This document shows positions 54,970-64,000 of a stretch of 64,000 nt of DNA, one piece after another. Position 1 is the stretch's first letter. The number at the start of each line of letters is the position of its first letter. The notes under the pieces were generated by a model. The model made no database searches. It saw only the letters and a program-made list of their open reading frames with translations, and had not been told where the DNA came from. The stretch is from Ceriagrion tenellum (lineage: Eukaryota > Arthropoda > Insecta > Odonata > Coenagrionidae): positions 22,478,373 through 22,542,372 of the forward strand of contig OY720643.1 in assembly GCA_963169105.1 (NCBI GenBank), written 5' to 3'. A program made the translations under genes and the position numbers.

Positions 54970-55330
54970 ATATAGCAGAACTTTGTAAAATTTCCAACCA
55001 ATTTTCAGCACCACATATTGATATATGTTACAACAATCTGCAGTTGTCAATCCCTCAGGATTGGTTGGCAACAGCCACCTCTCTATATCCTCTGCCATCC
55101 TCTTCATTTCGGAAAATCGTCCGCATCCCATGTCCTCCATTATCTGCCTCCAATGCTCCAATATTGGCCTTCCTCTATACCGTTTGCCCCCTATCATCCC
55201 TTCTAAAATTGTCTTTTCCAAACCCTCATGTAGGAGTATATGACCAATAAATTTGTTCCGTCTTCTTTTTAATGTTTTTCCTTAGGTTCCGCTTTTCTTT
55301 CACTTTTCTTAATACCTATTCATTCGCTAC
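54970..55330 (-). pseudogene. RTE-like C-terminal fragment (RTE-E)
   Basis: Minus strand: MEKTILEGMIGGKRYRGRP, ILEHWRQIMEDMGCGRFSEM and KRMAEDIERWLL. The IxGxxxGxRxRGRP basic motif and the following helix are the end of an RTE/Jockey-type ORF. Upstream codons continue to about 55330 in a broken frame. Fragment only. Confidence 0.65.
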
Positions 55331-55984
55331 TCGCTCTTTCCAGCTTATTTAAGCCTGGAAACTTATTTTCAAAAATACTATATCGAAAATTGGACACCTT
55401 GAAAATAACATACAATTGTTGTAACGAAGGTCGGTGTGTGGTTATAAAAATTGTGTGAGAATTTTACAATGTTCAGCCATTTACAGATCATGATATCAAA
55501 TTCTCCCGGTTGAAGATCAAAATCTTCCACTGGAGAATATCTCCCAGTTGGTGACCCTGCATTTCTGGCGCACGGCGCATTTTTTTCCAAGACTTCTTCG
55601 CATCGGCACGACCGGCCGACCAACAGACTACGCATTACGTTCTGGATGAGTTTTTCGGGAGTCAATTACCAGAATAAATGGCGTCCGGGGTCACAAACAC
55701 CGGTCTGACGACTAAGAAGTCACCAGAGAAATCGACACGAATTTTTGGGGAGAAGCCGAAGAAAATGTGCCATTCATGCTGATTTGGGTAGGATCTTTTT
55801 GAAACTTATCAAGGCTAAAATTCCGTTTGTTTGAACGTTAAAGAATTCCAAACTCATTTGACAGAATCAAACAAAGCTGCTATGCATGCACGCTTTGTGG
55901 GATTAAAAGTATAAATAGGCGAAAATTTGAAACGTCCCCAGGGGCCTACTGGAGCTTTTTGCGGGCCTTTTTCAAATCAAGATT
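55331..55984. other. no recognised feature
   Basis: CTGACGA at 55703-55709 followed by GAAATCG at 55727 looks like a hammerhead core, but no stem II forms. Confidence 0.4.
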
Positions 55985-56260
55985 TAGCTTCCGAAAGGTG
56001 AGCTTACATAGGAAAGTTTATTGCGCCTGTTTTTTAAGCAGGTTCAGTAATATGCAGGGGTAAATAGGTCTGTGAGCACACTTGCAGTGATTTTCAAAGT
56101 TCCGGCAAGTCGCTTGCAAAAGCATTAAGTTTCCAGAGGAAATAGCAGCCAATCAGACTCTGCACTAACTTGTGAAAGTGTTTTGTCAGAGTAAGATCCT
56201 CTGCAAACTCTTTTTTTTCACTATGTTATTTGCCACAGTAAAACCACCTTCGAAAAAGTA
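55985..56260 (+). repeat. dispersed repeat, copy 2
   Basis: Diverged partner of 30440-30740 (CAGCCAATCAGACTCTGCAC then TAACTTGTGAAAGTG). Family unknown. Confidence 0.45.
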
Positions 56261-57792
56261 TTGGATTCGGTGCCGAGGTTTATTTATTTTGACAATTTTA
56301 ATTAATTTTACCTAAGATGCGGTCTTGAAATATTAATAACGGGTGACTCTGAAAACAAAGTTTTCAATTCATGCATATGATTGGCGTTTACTCTTCAGTT
56401 TTTTTCTCAAAATTCAATTTATTTCCTCTTAAATTACAAATTGTTGAGGAAACCGAAGCATATGCATAGAATGGGATCTTACTCATTCCTGGGACACTTG
56501 TGTCTCACGTTTAATGATTAGGATAAAAGAATTGCAATGGTTTTAGTAGGGATATTATTCACCTAAACATGAGTGGGAGAATTCATGTCACACTAAGTGA
56601 CGATGTCATTTTATATTTTCCTCCTTCTTGAAGAAACGGACGCTATCTTTAAGGATTTGATAAAATGCAGTATTCCTTGTATCGACATCAATCACCCGAC
56701 GACAATGTTCGTTTCTACGGCTGATCGACAGTCCGAAATTCCACTATTATTGGCCTTTTCTTCGAAAGTTAGTCATTCTATCCTTCAGGGTTTCCCAAGG
56801 TACTTTATAAAAAATGTAGGCCAAGAGTTTTAGATTTTTAAGCTTCCGAGAACTCCACTTGAGGGTTTATCTCGATATGACGAGAGTAAGATAAAATATA
56901 TCGAAGAATGCTGACACATTATGAGCATGCGAAATATTTATGTAGAATATTATATGCCACAATTAAATTACGACTAGAAATAAATTGCATTAAAAGAAGA
57001 AAATCTTTGAATTGATTAGAATAAGTAATACCAATCTGAGAGGGGGTACAACTTTCATTGCCGCTCAAAACTGCAAGTCAATGCTTTACCCCATCATTCC
57101 AGAACTATCCTGTGTGAATGGTATTTTTATGCCACATAAAAATGACACCATAATTTTAAATTCCAACATTTAGAATGCTGGGCATAAAAAAATGATTATT
57201 TCAGTCTGATGGGTGCCTTTTAGCATATGAGTACGCCCACAACTTTAACGGAATCAAATTAATCTAAAATCCATAAATTTAGTTTCTCGGTCCTGCGTGC
57301 AATTCGATACATCAATGGGTAGCATTCGAATTCCGCGATGTAAATATACGTTTTATCACGCGTGCTGGGAAAATGACACATAGCCTGGGGGTTTTCCGTA
57401 TGCTAAATGATCATTTATGCCTGCGTGAGGTAAAGTAAAATTTTATATTGCAGCACGCTATTGCGCGCGGTAATGAAGCAAATTGAATCAGTGCAGAGGC
57501 TTTTTTTTTGTTTTATTAAATTACTAGAAATCACGATGTCGGGTTCAGTCCTAAATGGAATTTACAAAAGAGTTAAGTATTAAATTCTCGCAATTGATTT
57601 TGTTATACAATTCGTTTTCGTTAAAAATTTCGTTTTCAAGATAAAATTATCAATTTTTCTCAGATTTCAACGATAGTATTTTTCTGGGCAACCCAAGCAA
57701 TACTATAATCAGGTAAATATCCTCGGACGTTTCATGGCTTATCTTATCTTATAAAAATTAACAATATTTGAGTGTGCATATATATTTGTTTT
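56261..57792. other. no recognised feature
   Basis: AT-rich. A 78-codon frame at 56597-56833 is unrecognised. Confidence 0.45.
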
Positions 57793-57963
57793 CAGTGAAA
57801 CCTGTATCCGCGGTCACCTATCTATGCGGCTGATATATTCGGGAACTGAATGAATTTCCCATGTATATAAGCAGTTTAAATAACCCCTTCCTTCAGCGGT
57901 CACTTCTTTAAGCGTCCATCATCTCATGGGCCCGGTGGTGGCGGCTTAATACAGGATTAACTG
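57793..57963. mobile_element. pogo/Tc1-like MITE copy 2
   Basis: 171 bp between CAGTGAAACCTG (57793) and CAGGATTAACTG (ending 57963). Inside are GCGGTCACC and AGCGGTCACTTC words shared with copies 1 and 3. It lies 10 bp from the CACTA-like element. Confidence 0.75.
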
Positions 57964-57973
57964 TATGTGTATA

Positions 57974-58666
57974 CACTACGTTTACCAATTGATCTGACCA
58001 GATCAGCTCGGAATGGTAAATGCAACGGGCTAGTGCAATCGAACTGAGAAGCAGACCGACTCAGCCAGTCTGAGATTGCAGATTGATCTGAACCAGTGGG
58101 TATGGGGTGCTTCTCGTTATTCTTCTGGTTTTTTATTTATTTATACGCACACTCCCGAAAACATCACAAGAAAAGCCTTTTACATCGGGTGCTTAACAAT
58201 TAACAATAGACAAACGACAACACCCATATCCTGAGTGGTGAAAAACCACCCAGGCGGGACTCGAACCCGCGACCCTCGGACTGACAGGGGAGGACTTGAC
58301 ACCGCCGCCACAGGGGCCGACAGGTTGCCTGGGGAAACGAAATATAATCATTATAATCTAGGCGAGTGTTGTAACCAGTTGAGCATAAGAATGTAGTAAT
58401 GGTGAGTGATATGGCACTGATGATATCGTAGCTCATCGCAACTCTCTCTCCAATTGGGCAATTATTTTTACTCGGAATGCGACAAAATTTCCAACTTTGC
58501 ACTTGTTTACACACTGGGTCAATCGTGCCTCAACTGATAGATTCGATTGATCACTTTCGATATTTCCAGTTCGTGTGGGTAAACCAGGCGATCTAAGTCG
58601 ACTCGCTTGGAATTTTCAGATCGGTCCGAGTTCAGATCGATCTGAGGTCGATTGATAAACGCAGTG
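57974..58666. mobile_element. CACTA-like non-autonomous transposon
   Basis: 693 bp. Ends CACTACGTTTACCAATTGAT (57974) and, on the complement of the right end, CACTGCGTTTATCAATCGAC. They are flanked by a 3-bp duplication ATA (57971-57973 and 58667-58669). CACTR termini with a 3-bp duplication fit the CACTA/EnSpm group. Subterminal GATCTGA words recur near both ends. No transposase frame. It contains an inverted SINE-2 (58200-58322). Confidence 0.7.
58200..58322 (-). mobile_element. SINE-2, truncated, minus strand
   Basis: The complement reads GGCCCCTGTGGCGGCGGTG, a B box GGTTCGAGTCC and CGCCTGGGTGG, matching the 9158-9370 head. The body is cut short soon after. It lies inside the CACTA-like element. 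Confidence 0.75.
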
Positions 58667-58773
58667 ATAGGTAAGATATTGTGTGCAACTCGTTTGGTAG
58701 ATTTGCAAATGACGAAACTTGGGAGGCTGGTCCCATTCCCTCCGCTCGTGCGTCGCTCCCATTACACAATATA

Positions 58774-58957
58774 CAGTGAAACCTGTAGTAAGCGGCTACC
58801 ACCGGGTCAATGAGATAATGACCGCTTAAGGAGGTGACCGCTGAAAGGAGGGAATATTTTCATTGCTTATATGCATGGGTGAATGATTCCGTTCCCGAAA
58901 ATATTTGCCACTCAGGAGACCGCTTAAGGGAGGTGGCCGCGGAGGCAGGTTTCACTA
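58774..58957. mobile_element. pogo/Tc1-like MITE copy 3
   Basis: 184 bp between CAGTGAAACCTG (58774) and CAGGTTTCACTA (ending 58957), with TA before the left end. Inside, GACCGCTTAAG repeats twice. Non-coding. Confidence 0.8.
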
Positions 58958-59279
58958 CACTATTATATGACTCCATGGATGATTACTCGTTGAGATGTGC
59001 GGAACTGCAGAGCATTTCATTCCAATGGTCACTACTGCCACTGGATTGTGCAAGGTCGCCAAATATCGATTGTGTTCTTCCTTCGATATAGGTCTTCGCA
59101 ACACACATAGATCCACCATTAAAGGTGCTTATTCTTCTGTATTCTCCATAAGCTTAGTATAGGTCGTTCGACGTTTTTGTTGATTTGGCAGTGCATTTGT
59201 ATTTAAAATGACATCTTGTGCCGCATATCCGCAGATTTTCTTGGGTGTGTTATGGCAGTAAATGCTCAAACAGCATAAT
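58958..59279. other. no recognised feature
   Basis: Nothing recognised. Confidence 0.35.
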
Positions 59280-60669
59280 CATGGCGGACATAAGGTGTTT
59301 TTTATGGAGTGTGATGACTTACGGCAATGAAACATGGACAGTCAAAAAGAAAGATGAAAAGTACTTAGAAAGTTTCGAAATATGGTTGTGGACAAAAATG
59401 CTTAAGGTGAAGTGGACGGTTAGAATGAGACATGAGGAAGTACTAATGACAGAAGGAGAAGAAAGAAAACTGCTGAAGGAAACAAAAAAGAGGAAGACAG
59501 CTTGGATGGGACATGTATTACGCCAAAATTGTCTTTTTAGAAGAATTATTGAAACAAAAGTAAAAATAGGAAGTCAATTATCTCCGTCAATTAAACCCAA
59601 TAAAGGACTTAGACAAGGGTGTTGCCTATCACCCACTCTTTTTAAAATTTATATTAACGAAGCTCTGAAGGATTGGAAGAACAAATGTGCTGAAATGGGA
59701 ATAAAAATAGACGGAGACTCACTATATACATTACTTTTTGCTGACGATCAAATAGTAATTGCAGGATATAAGTACGATGCGGAATATATGATGAGGAAAT
59801 TGATAGAAACAATACAATACAATAAGGCGGGCCTGAAAGTAAATTTCAACAAAACAAAATATATGGTAATTAATGAGTAGGCAAAGAATCTGGAAATAGA
59901 AAGAAATGCCATCGAAGTCTGTAGTGTGTATAAATACTTAGGTGTAACGATTGGAAAAGAAGGAACCAGTAAAAAAGAGATAACAAATAGAATACATCAG
60001 TCAAAACTCGCAATAAATAAAATGAATAGCATATTATGGTCAAAAGACATAAGTAGGAAAACAAAATTGCAAATATATAAAACAATTATTCAGAGTATAC
60101 TCCTTTACGGAGCAGAGACATGGGAAATGACCAAAAGGGATAGGCAGAGACTGGAGGTCGTAGAAATGGATTTTCTAAGAAGAAGCAGCAGAAAATCTAA
60201 ACTACAAAGAATAAGAAATGAAAATATAAGAAAAATTATGCAAGTAGAAGAAAACATCATACAGGAAAGAGAGAAAAGACGGCTAAAATGGTATGGACAC
60301 GTAAAAAGAATGGAGGAGAAACGTTGGCCAAAAAAGATATTAAATTGGCAACCACCCGAAAGGAGGAAGAGAGGACGACCACCAGAAGACTGGACAAAGC
60401 AAGTCACCCAAGACATGAAAAGGAGACAATTAGAGAATGAAGACTGGAGAGACAAGGAGGCTTGGAGAAGAGGATGCGAGAGACGGTCGACGGCTGTATA
60501 GAACTCGCTTATATATATATATAGAAGTTTTATTGAAGGAAAAATAGAAGGAAAGCGAGGAAGGGGCAGAAGAAGAATGGGAATGCTCGATGACATAAAA
60601 AATGGCCGAAGTTACAGGCAAATGAAAGAAGATGCTCAGGACCGACAACGATCGAGGGCATCCAGTTGA
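59280..60669 (+). pseudogene. RTE-like ORF tail (outer), split by a second element
   Basis: Before the break: GNETWTVKKKDEKYLESFEI, WLWTKMLKVKWTVRMRHEEV, then WMGHVLRQNCLFRRIIE ending at 59553. After the break it resumes at 60523 with RSFIEGKIEGKRGRGRRRMG, MLDDIKNGRSYRQMKEDAQ and a stop at 60669. Joined in thought, the two parts follow the RTE C-terminal order exactly. The interruption is the inner retrotransposon at 59554-60522. Confidence 0.85.
59554..60522 (+). pseudogene. RTE-type reverse transcriptase 3' half (inner)
   Basis: Flanked by a 15-bp duplication with two mismatches: AGAAGAATTATTGAA (59539-59553) and AGAAGTTTTATTGAA (60523-60537). It encodes RT blocks GLRQGCCLSPTLFKIYINEA (motif B), LLFADDQIVIAG (catalytic FADD, about 59734-59769), GLKVNFNKTKYM and YKYLGVTIG (primer-grip region). 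The C-terminal blocks are GAETWEMTKRDRQRLEVV, WYGHVKRMEEKRWPKK, KRGRPPEDWTKQVTQDM and WRRGCERRSTAV-stop. A single in-frame TAG (59878) separates the two open parts (59218-59880 and 59926-60501). The 5' half with the endonuclease is missing. The 3' tail is (TA)n. It is the best-preserved RT in the window. Confidence 0.9.
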
Positions 60670-61229
60670 AACCTGTCAGAAGACAGATTCCACTAAGAAG
60701 AAGGTGGAAATGGTTGCGAGACGTGTATCAAAGGAAGAATACAATCGATATCGAACGACCTTGTGATTTGTGTTCCGGGTCCTATTCGAAATTCTGCAGA
60801 GTATTTAAATGCGGTAACAAAAATAAATAACCGCACACGACTACCAAAAAACGTAAAAGATTTCCTGAAAATTGCAAAACGTTTGCGATATGGTGATAAA
60901 TTTTCTCGAGAGACGTTGCTTCTCAAGAGGAAAAAATAATTTGTTGGACATCCCCACCTCCGCACTTACTTCAAGCAGCTTCATCTCCGTCAACACATCA
61001 CTTGGACGCAGCTTGCCTTTAAATTCGCCAACGCTAAAAAATGTGGGTTTAAGTGCATTCCAAAACTCTGAGATAATTTTTTTCCAGCGGCTAATTCGAG
61101 CCATGTCGCAATATAGACGTAAAATTTCAGAGTCATCAAAGTACACACCAACCCATCTAGTTGAGTTTGAATTAAATTACGTGAAGTATCGGCTGCGACC
61201 CTAAAGTCAGCGCCATATTTTGCAGTCTG
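60670..61229. other. no recognised feature
   Basis: Open frames on both strands (60872-61204, 60841-61146) show no domain. Confidence 0.4.
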
Positions 61230-61407
61230 GATTGCATGGAGGAGAAAATCTGGTGTTGGAAGGAAATGCTGAAGGTCAAATGGACGGACAACATAAGCAA
61301 TGATGAAGTTTACAGAAGAGTAGAATCGGAGAGGACCATATGGAACACTATGCTTGAAATAAGAACCAGATGAGTTGGACGCACTCTTAAGCACAAATGG
61401 TTTGCGA

Positions 61408-61745
61408 GGTATCTACATCTACATACTACTCTACAAGCCGCTGCATACGGTATGTATGTGGCAGGGGGTGTTAGGACATCAGCCGTGCAAAGATGTAAGG
61501 GATAAGGTTTTGGGAGTTGAAATGGTGACGTGTATTATGGGAGTGTATCTAATGGAGTTAAGTTTCTATTTTGGTCGCTTATTGTGCGCGGAAAGAACAA
61601 GTTTTTGTACCTATCTGTTCGGCAGTGTATCTCTCTTATTATATCGCTTCTGTCAGACCCAGAGATGTAGTGAGGCGTCATGATAATATTCTCTCTGTCG
61701 CTCTGAAACACACCAGTCCTGTATTTCTCCATTGAGCAAAGCCTA
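61408..61745 (-). mobile_element. CR1-A 3' end
   Basis: The tail TATCTACATCTACAT (complement of the GATGTA repeat) is at 61410-61424. The minus strand reads FQSDRENIIMTPHYISGSDR, SDIIREIHCRTDRYKN, then FFPRTISDQNRN and a stop. Inserted in the RTE-B copy. Confidence 0.85.
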
Positions 61746-61820
61746 GCGTGTAGCCTCCAAGTCTCTGGAGTGTCTGATGAATACTTCTCGGGTTTTCCAT
61801 CTGTTCAGGTCGTTATGGGC

Positions 61821-61857
61821 CGACGCTTCGATGGCTACCTCCGCCATCTTCCTCAGG
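61821..61857 (-). ncRNA. hammerhead-like ribozyme motif
   Basis: CTGAGGA (complement of 61850-61856), one A, perfect 6-bp stem II GATGGC/GCCATC with loop GGAGGTA, then GAAG (instead of GAAA) and CGTC. A strong stem II with one core substitution. Confidence 0.6.
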
Positions 61858-61874
61858 GCATGATGGATTATGCC

Positions 61875-61912
61875 CTGAGGAAGGTGGTGGCGGTGGTAGC
61901 TATTGAAACGTC
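61875..61912 (+). ncRNA. hammerhead-like ribozyme motif
   Basis: CTGAGGA (61875-61881), one A, a wobble-rich stem II (GGTGGT with GCTATT), GAAA (61905-61908) and CGTC (61909-61912). Stem III is the minimal palindrome ACGT. The core is intact and stem II weakened, the mirror of the partner motif. Confidence 0.6.
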
Positions 61913-62215
61913 GGCCCATAACTACCAGACCAGGAGGAAAACCCGAGAAGACTTCATCAGTATAATACGCCGGAAAGAACTAAATCATAATTATAGGGTC
62001 TCCCTTATTGTACATTCCTCGCAAAAGGAAAAACAGAGGGAAAAGTCATAAGTAAAAGACCAAGGATTGTACATACGCAAAGACTTATTGAAGAGGAGAG
62101 TATATCTGAAGAACAGCCTGGGAACTAGCGCTAAGGTATGGTGGGAAGCCTAGGAAGGATGGTGGGCTGCAGACGTCCAACCTTAGGAATAGACGACCTA
62201 TGAATGAATGATCAT

Positions 62216-62739
62216 GTATGAAGGAAATAGCTAGGTCCCGTACTCTCGGATGTGGTTCTTGATTACCATTTTACTTAGACTTAACAGACCCTCCTGTCGG
62301 TTTAGGATGTAAATAATCCAAAGTTCTCCATCTTGTAAACTTCATGTTTTCATCCCGCCAATCTTCCCCAAGACAACCGTCATTACATCCCAAAATTCAT
62401 TTCTCTCGAAGGAAAAAATGATTTATCGAAAGAAGAAAGGCACGGAGAAAGTATAGCATCAGCAGGAATTAGCGTAAGCAGCTAATAAGTTACTATTACG
62501 AAGAGCATGCTGAAATTCTTTATTTCCTCGTAAAACTCGAAGCATTGAGACAACTTGCAGGTTGACAATCGAGTTTGTGGCGGCAAAGAAAAATACAATT
62601 ATTAGAGGACCGTTTTGAAATTCCATGAGCATTCCTCAAATTAACACGCAGCTTACGATATCACATACGGAAGATAACCGGCAGATCGGTGGAAAAAATA
62701 AGATGAGCAAAAGAAATAGGATTAAGAAACATTAAGGAA
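62216..62739. other. no recognised feature
   Basis: May contain decayed upstream RTE-B sequence, but no block is readable before 62740. Confidence 0.4.
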
Positions 62740-63420
62740 AGAACAGAGAAGAAGTAAACATTCTCCGCTTTGTAGACGATATCAGGATATCGCGATGATC
62801 TTCAAAGATCACCACAGAAAATGGATCAAGTTCTCAAAGATTATAACATGAAATTAAATAGTACGAATACAAAAATACTAGTAAACGGAAGAGAGAACCT
62901 GAGTGTAGAAGTTACATTGATACGGAAGAACTTGTAAAAATCGGATTCCTTCACCGGAAGTACCATCACCGGGGACGGAATAAGTATGCCGGACATAAAA
63001 CTAAGAATAGTCCATGGAAAGGCGTCAATTGATCTCAAAGATGATTAGGTACGAACCAGAAAACATTAAGTAAAAACATTCGTGAGGAGCGTGGCACTCA
63101 ATGGATCGGAAGTAATTGAAGAGCAGATCGGAAAAGACTAGAGGCTTTCGGAACCTGGCGCAGGAGGAGGATGCTGAAGATAAAATGGATGGATATAATA
63201 AAAAATGAAGTATACAGAAAAGTAGAAGAGGAGAAGACCACATGGAACAATAACCAGGTGGATCGGGCACATCCTGAGGTACAATGGGTTTGTGAAGGAA
63301 ATAACTGATGGAAAATTTGAGGGAAAAGTCTCGCGAGGAAGGCTAAGGGATGAATGTATAGGAAAATTAATGAAGAAAATATGCAAGATGAAAAAAAGAA
63401 GAAAACTTGATCTTCGTTAA
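62740..63420 (+). pseudogene. RTE-B RT core edge and C-terminal region, decayed
   Basis: EVNILRFVDDIRI at about 62752-62790 is the catalytic box (FADD changed to FVDD, both Asp kept). It is followed by DYNMKLNSTNTKILVNG-like codons, LVKIGFLHRKYHH, ARRRMLKIKWMDIIKNEVYR-like codons, and RWIGHILRYNGFVKEI. Many frameshifts and stops. The only RTE-B copy here that reaches the catalytic box. It abuts the PLE. Confidence 0.75.
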
Positions 63421-63489
63421 CTGTCTGGTACTCCATCACAAATTCATTAACCTTGAAACTTTTACAGACCACAGAATATTTCAAACTTC

Positions 63490-64000
63490 AAGACGACCTG
63501 GGTATCGATCGCTAAGCGTCATGTCATCAGGTGATTTAAAAAGGTATCACTCTCCCTTATATACTACCAGTAGAGGGAAAGGGTAGGGGTTAACATTCGC
63601 GTGAGGGGAAAATTTTGGCAGAAAGGGAAAGCCACACAATGGCTGATGGGATAGGGGAATTGTGAGGAAGCAAACATTCATTTACAAGATTATAGCATCA
63701 GGGTCACCACAGCTATTCCAAATTTCGAGCTGCTCTAAAGCATTTAGCTCACGTCGATTATCTGTTAAATGCAGCACATTCACTTTAAATCACTACTGTG
63801 GCTACAGGTTAAAATATGTTCGGCAGAGTTACATTTCCATCGTGATTGTTCTTAAAAGGACTGAGGTGTTCATTTGTCCTTGTCCGGAAGCTTCTCGAAA
63901 TCAGTCCAACATGGAACCCCTCAAAATTGTCACACGAGAGTTCATAAATACCTCTTCTACACAAAATACCCACCTTATCTTTACAATGAATTAACATATT
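63490..64000 (-). pseudogene. Penelope-like element: GIY-YIG endonuclease, C-terminus, hammerhead
   Basis: The minus strand enters at the window edge. A GIY-YIG domain reads CRRGIYELSCDNFEGFHVG, then SRSFRTRTNEHLSPFKNN (63830-63960). GIY is kept, YIG is HVG, and the conserved Arg and Glu (in RTR and NEH) are present. After frameshifts come VNVLHLTDNRRELNALEQLE and IWNSCGDPDAIIL with a stop, the usual Penelope ORF end. The 3' UTR and a hammerhead-like motif (63495-63531) follow. The RT domain would lie beyond 64000. This copy ties the ribozyme motifs to PLE coding sequence in the correct order. Confidence 0.85.
63495..63531 (-). ncRNA. hammerhead-like motif of the terminal PLE
   Basis: CTGATGA (complement of 63524-63530), a CAT extension, stem GA/TC plus CGC/GCG around TTA with one bulged A, GATA (for GAAA), then CCCAGG and TC. 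The CTGATGA and GTC ends are good and the middle is decayed. Confidence 0.55.

Larger units (their letters stand above)
61774..61991. mobile_element. PLE hairpin with two opposed hammerhead-like motifs
   Basis: Inverted arms of about 85 bp (61774-61860 and 61871-61960) share CTGATGAA, CTTCTCGGGTTTTCC, GTTATGGGCCGAC and CCTCAGGGCAT; the loop is about 10 bp. Each arm contains a hammerhead-like core pointing outward. A 30-bp tail with CCGGAAAGAACTAAATCA resembles the tail of the 177-bp insert at 34634-34810. No target duplication is apparent. Confidence 0.75.
61230..62215 (+). pseudogene. RTE-B 3' part split by CR1-A and a PLE hairpin
   Basis: 61230-61407 reads WCWKEMLKVKWTDNISNDE then VYRRVESERTIWNT and stops. 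62005-62215 resumes with the later RTE-B part and its 3' signature (GGGCTGCAGACGTCCAACC, then GGAATAGACGACC). The gap holds a minus-strand CR1-A and the hairpin at 61774-61991. Confidence 0.65.

Noticed and set aside
55703..55735. Hammerhead core CTGACGA...GAAATCG
   Set aside because: No stem II can form between the two halves and there is no PLE context.

Overview
This window looks like a stretch of repeat-packed, AT-rich animal DNA, most likely from an arthropod and plausibly an insect. The reasons are the mixture of repeat families: CR1/Jockey-like and RTE-like non-LTR retrotransposons, Penelope-like elements (PLEs), a mariner, a hAT, a CACTA-like element, TTAA- and TA-target MITEs and three tRNA-derived SINE families. 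I see no bacterial operons, rRNA or genuine tRNA genes. The only candidate host coding sequence is a 46-bp microexon at 49231-49276, so most of the window is probably intron or intergenic DNA. I cannot name the species from sequence alone.

Layout: 1-3.2 kb holds a tRNA-like foldback SINE, a CR1 fragment and a 1.73-kb non-autonomous hAT element with an internal hexamer-based minisatellite. 4-8 kb holds rearranged RTE fragments, a 525-bp PLE foldback and a TTAA MITE. 9-12.9 kb holds SINEs, two adjacent PLE hairpins, an RTE split by a SINE, and a complete TTAA MITE. 16-20 kb holds RTE/SINE/CR1 nests and another PLE hairpin. 22-27 kb holds a PLE inserted into a PLE and a three-level nest (PLE, CR1, Jockey-like). 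31-38 kb holds a MITE, a roughly 600-bp-arm inverted repeat that received a 177-bp perfect hairpin, and an exact 121-bp tandem duplication. 39-49 kb holds RTE, SINE, CR1 and PLE copies. 50-51 kb holds a mariner pseudogene. 57-60.7 kb holds DNA-transposon MITEs and an RTE nested in another RTE. 61-64 kb holds RTE/CR1/PLE nests and ends in a PLE GIY-YIG endonuclease fragment.

The most interesting theme is a recurring RNA motif. At least fourteen places carry a hammerhead-ribozyme-like core: CTGANGA or its variant TTGANAA, a short stem-loop, GAAA, a short palindromic stem III and usually GTC. They sit near the 3' ends of PLEs or inside small inverted-repeat inserts. Two PLE C-termini and one GIY-YIG endonuclease remnant tie these repeats to the Penelope class. 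Several inserts have target-site duplications of 7-14 bp that can be read directly. Two features recur: one extra base between the CTGANGA core and stem II, and a paired C3-G8 to U3-A8 replacement. Hammerheads in PLEs are established knowledge; the particular variants and the very small (about 180-bp) hairpin inserts seen here are what deserve follow-up. Family labels such as RTE-B or CR1-A are local names used only in this annotation.
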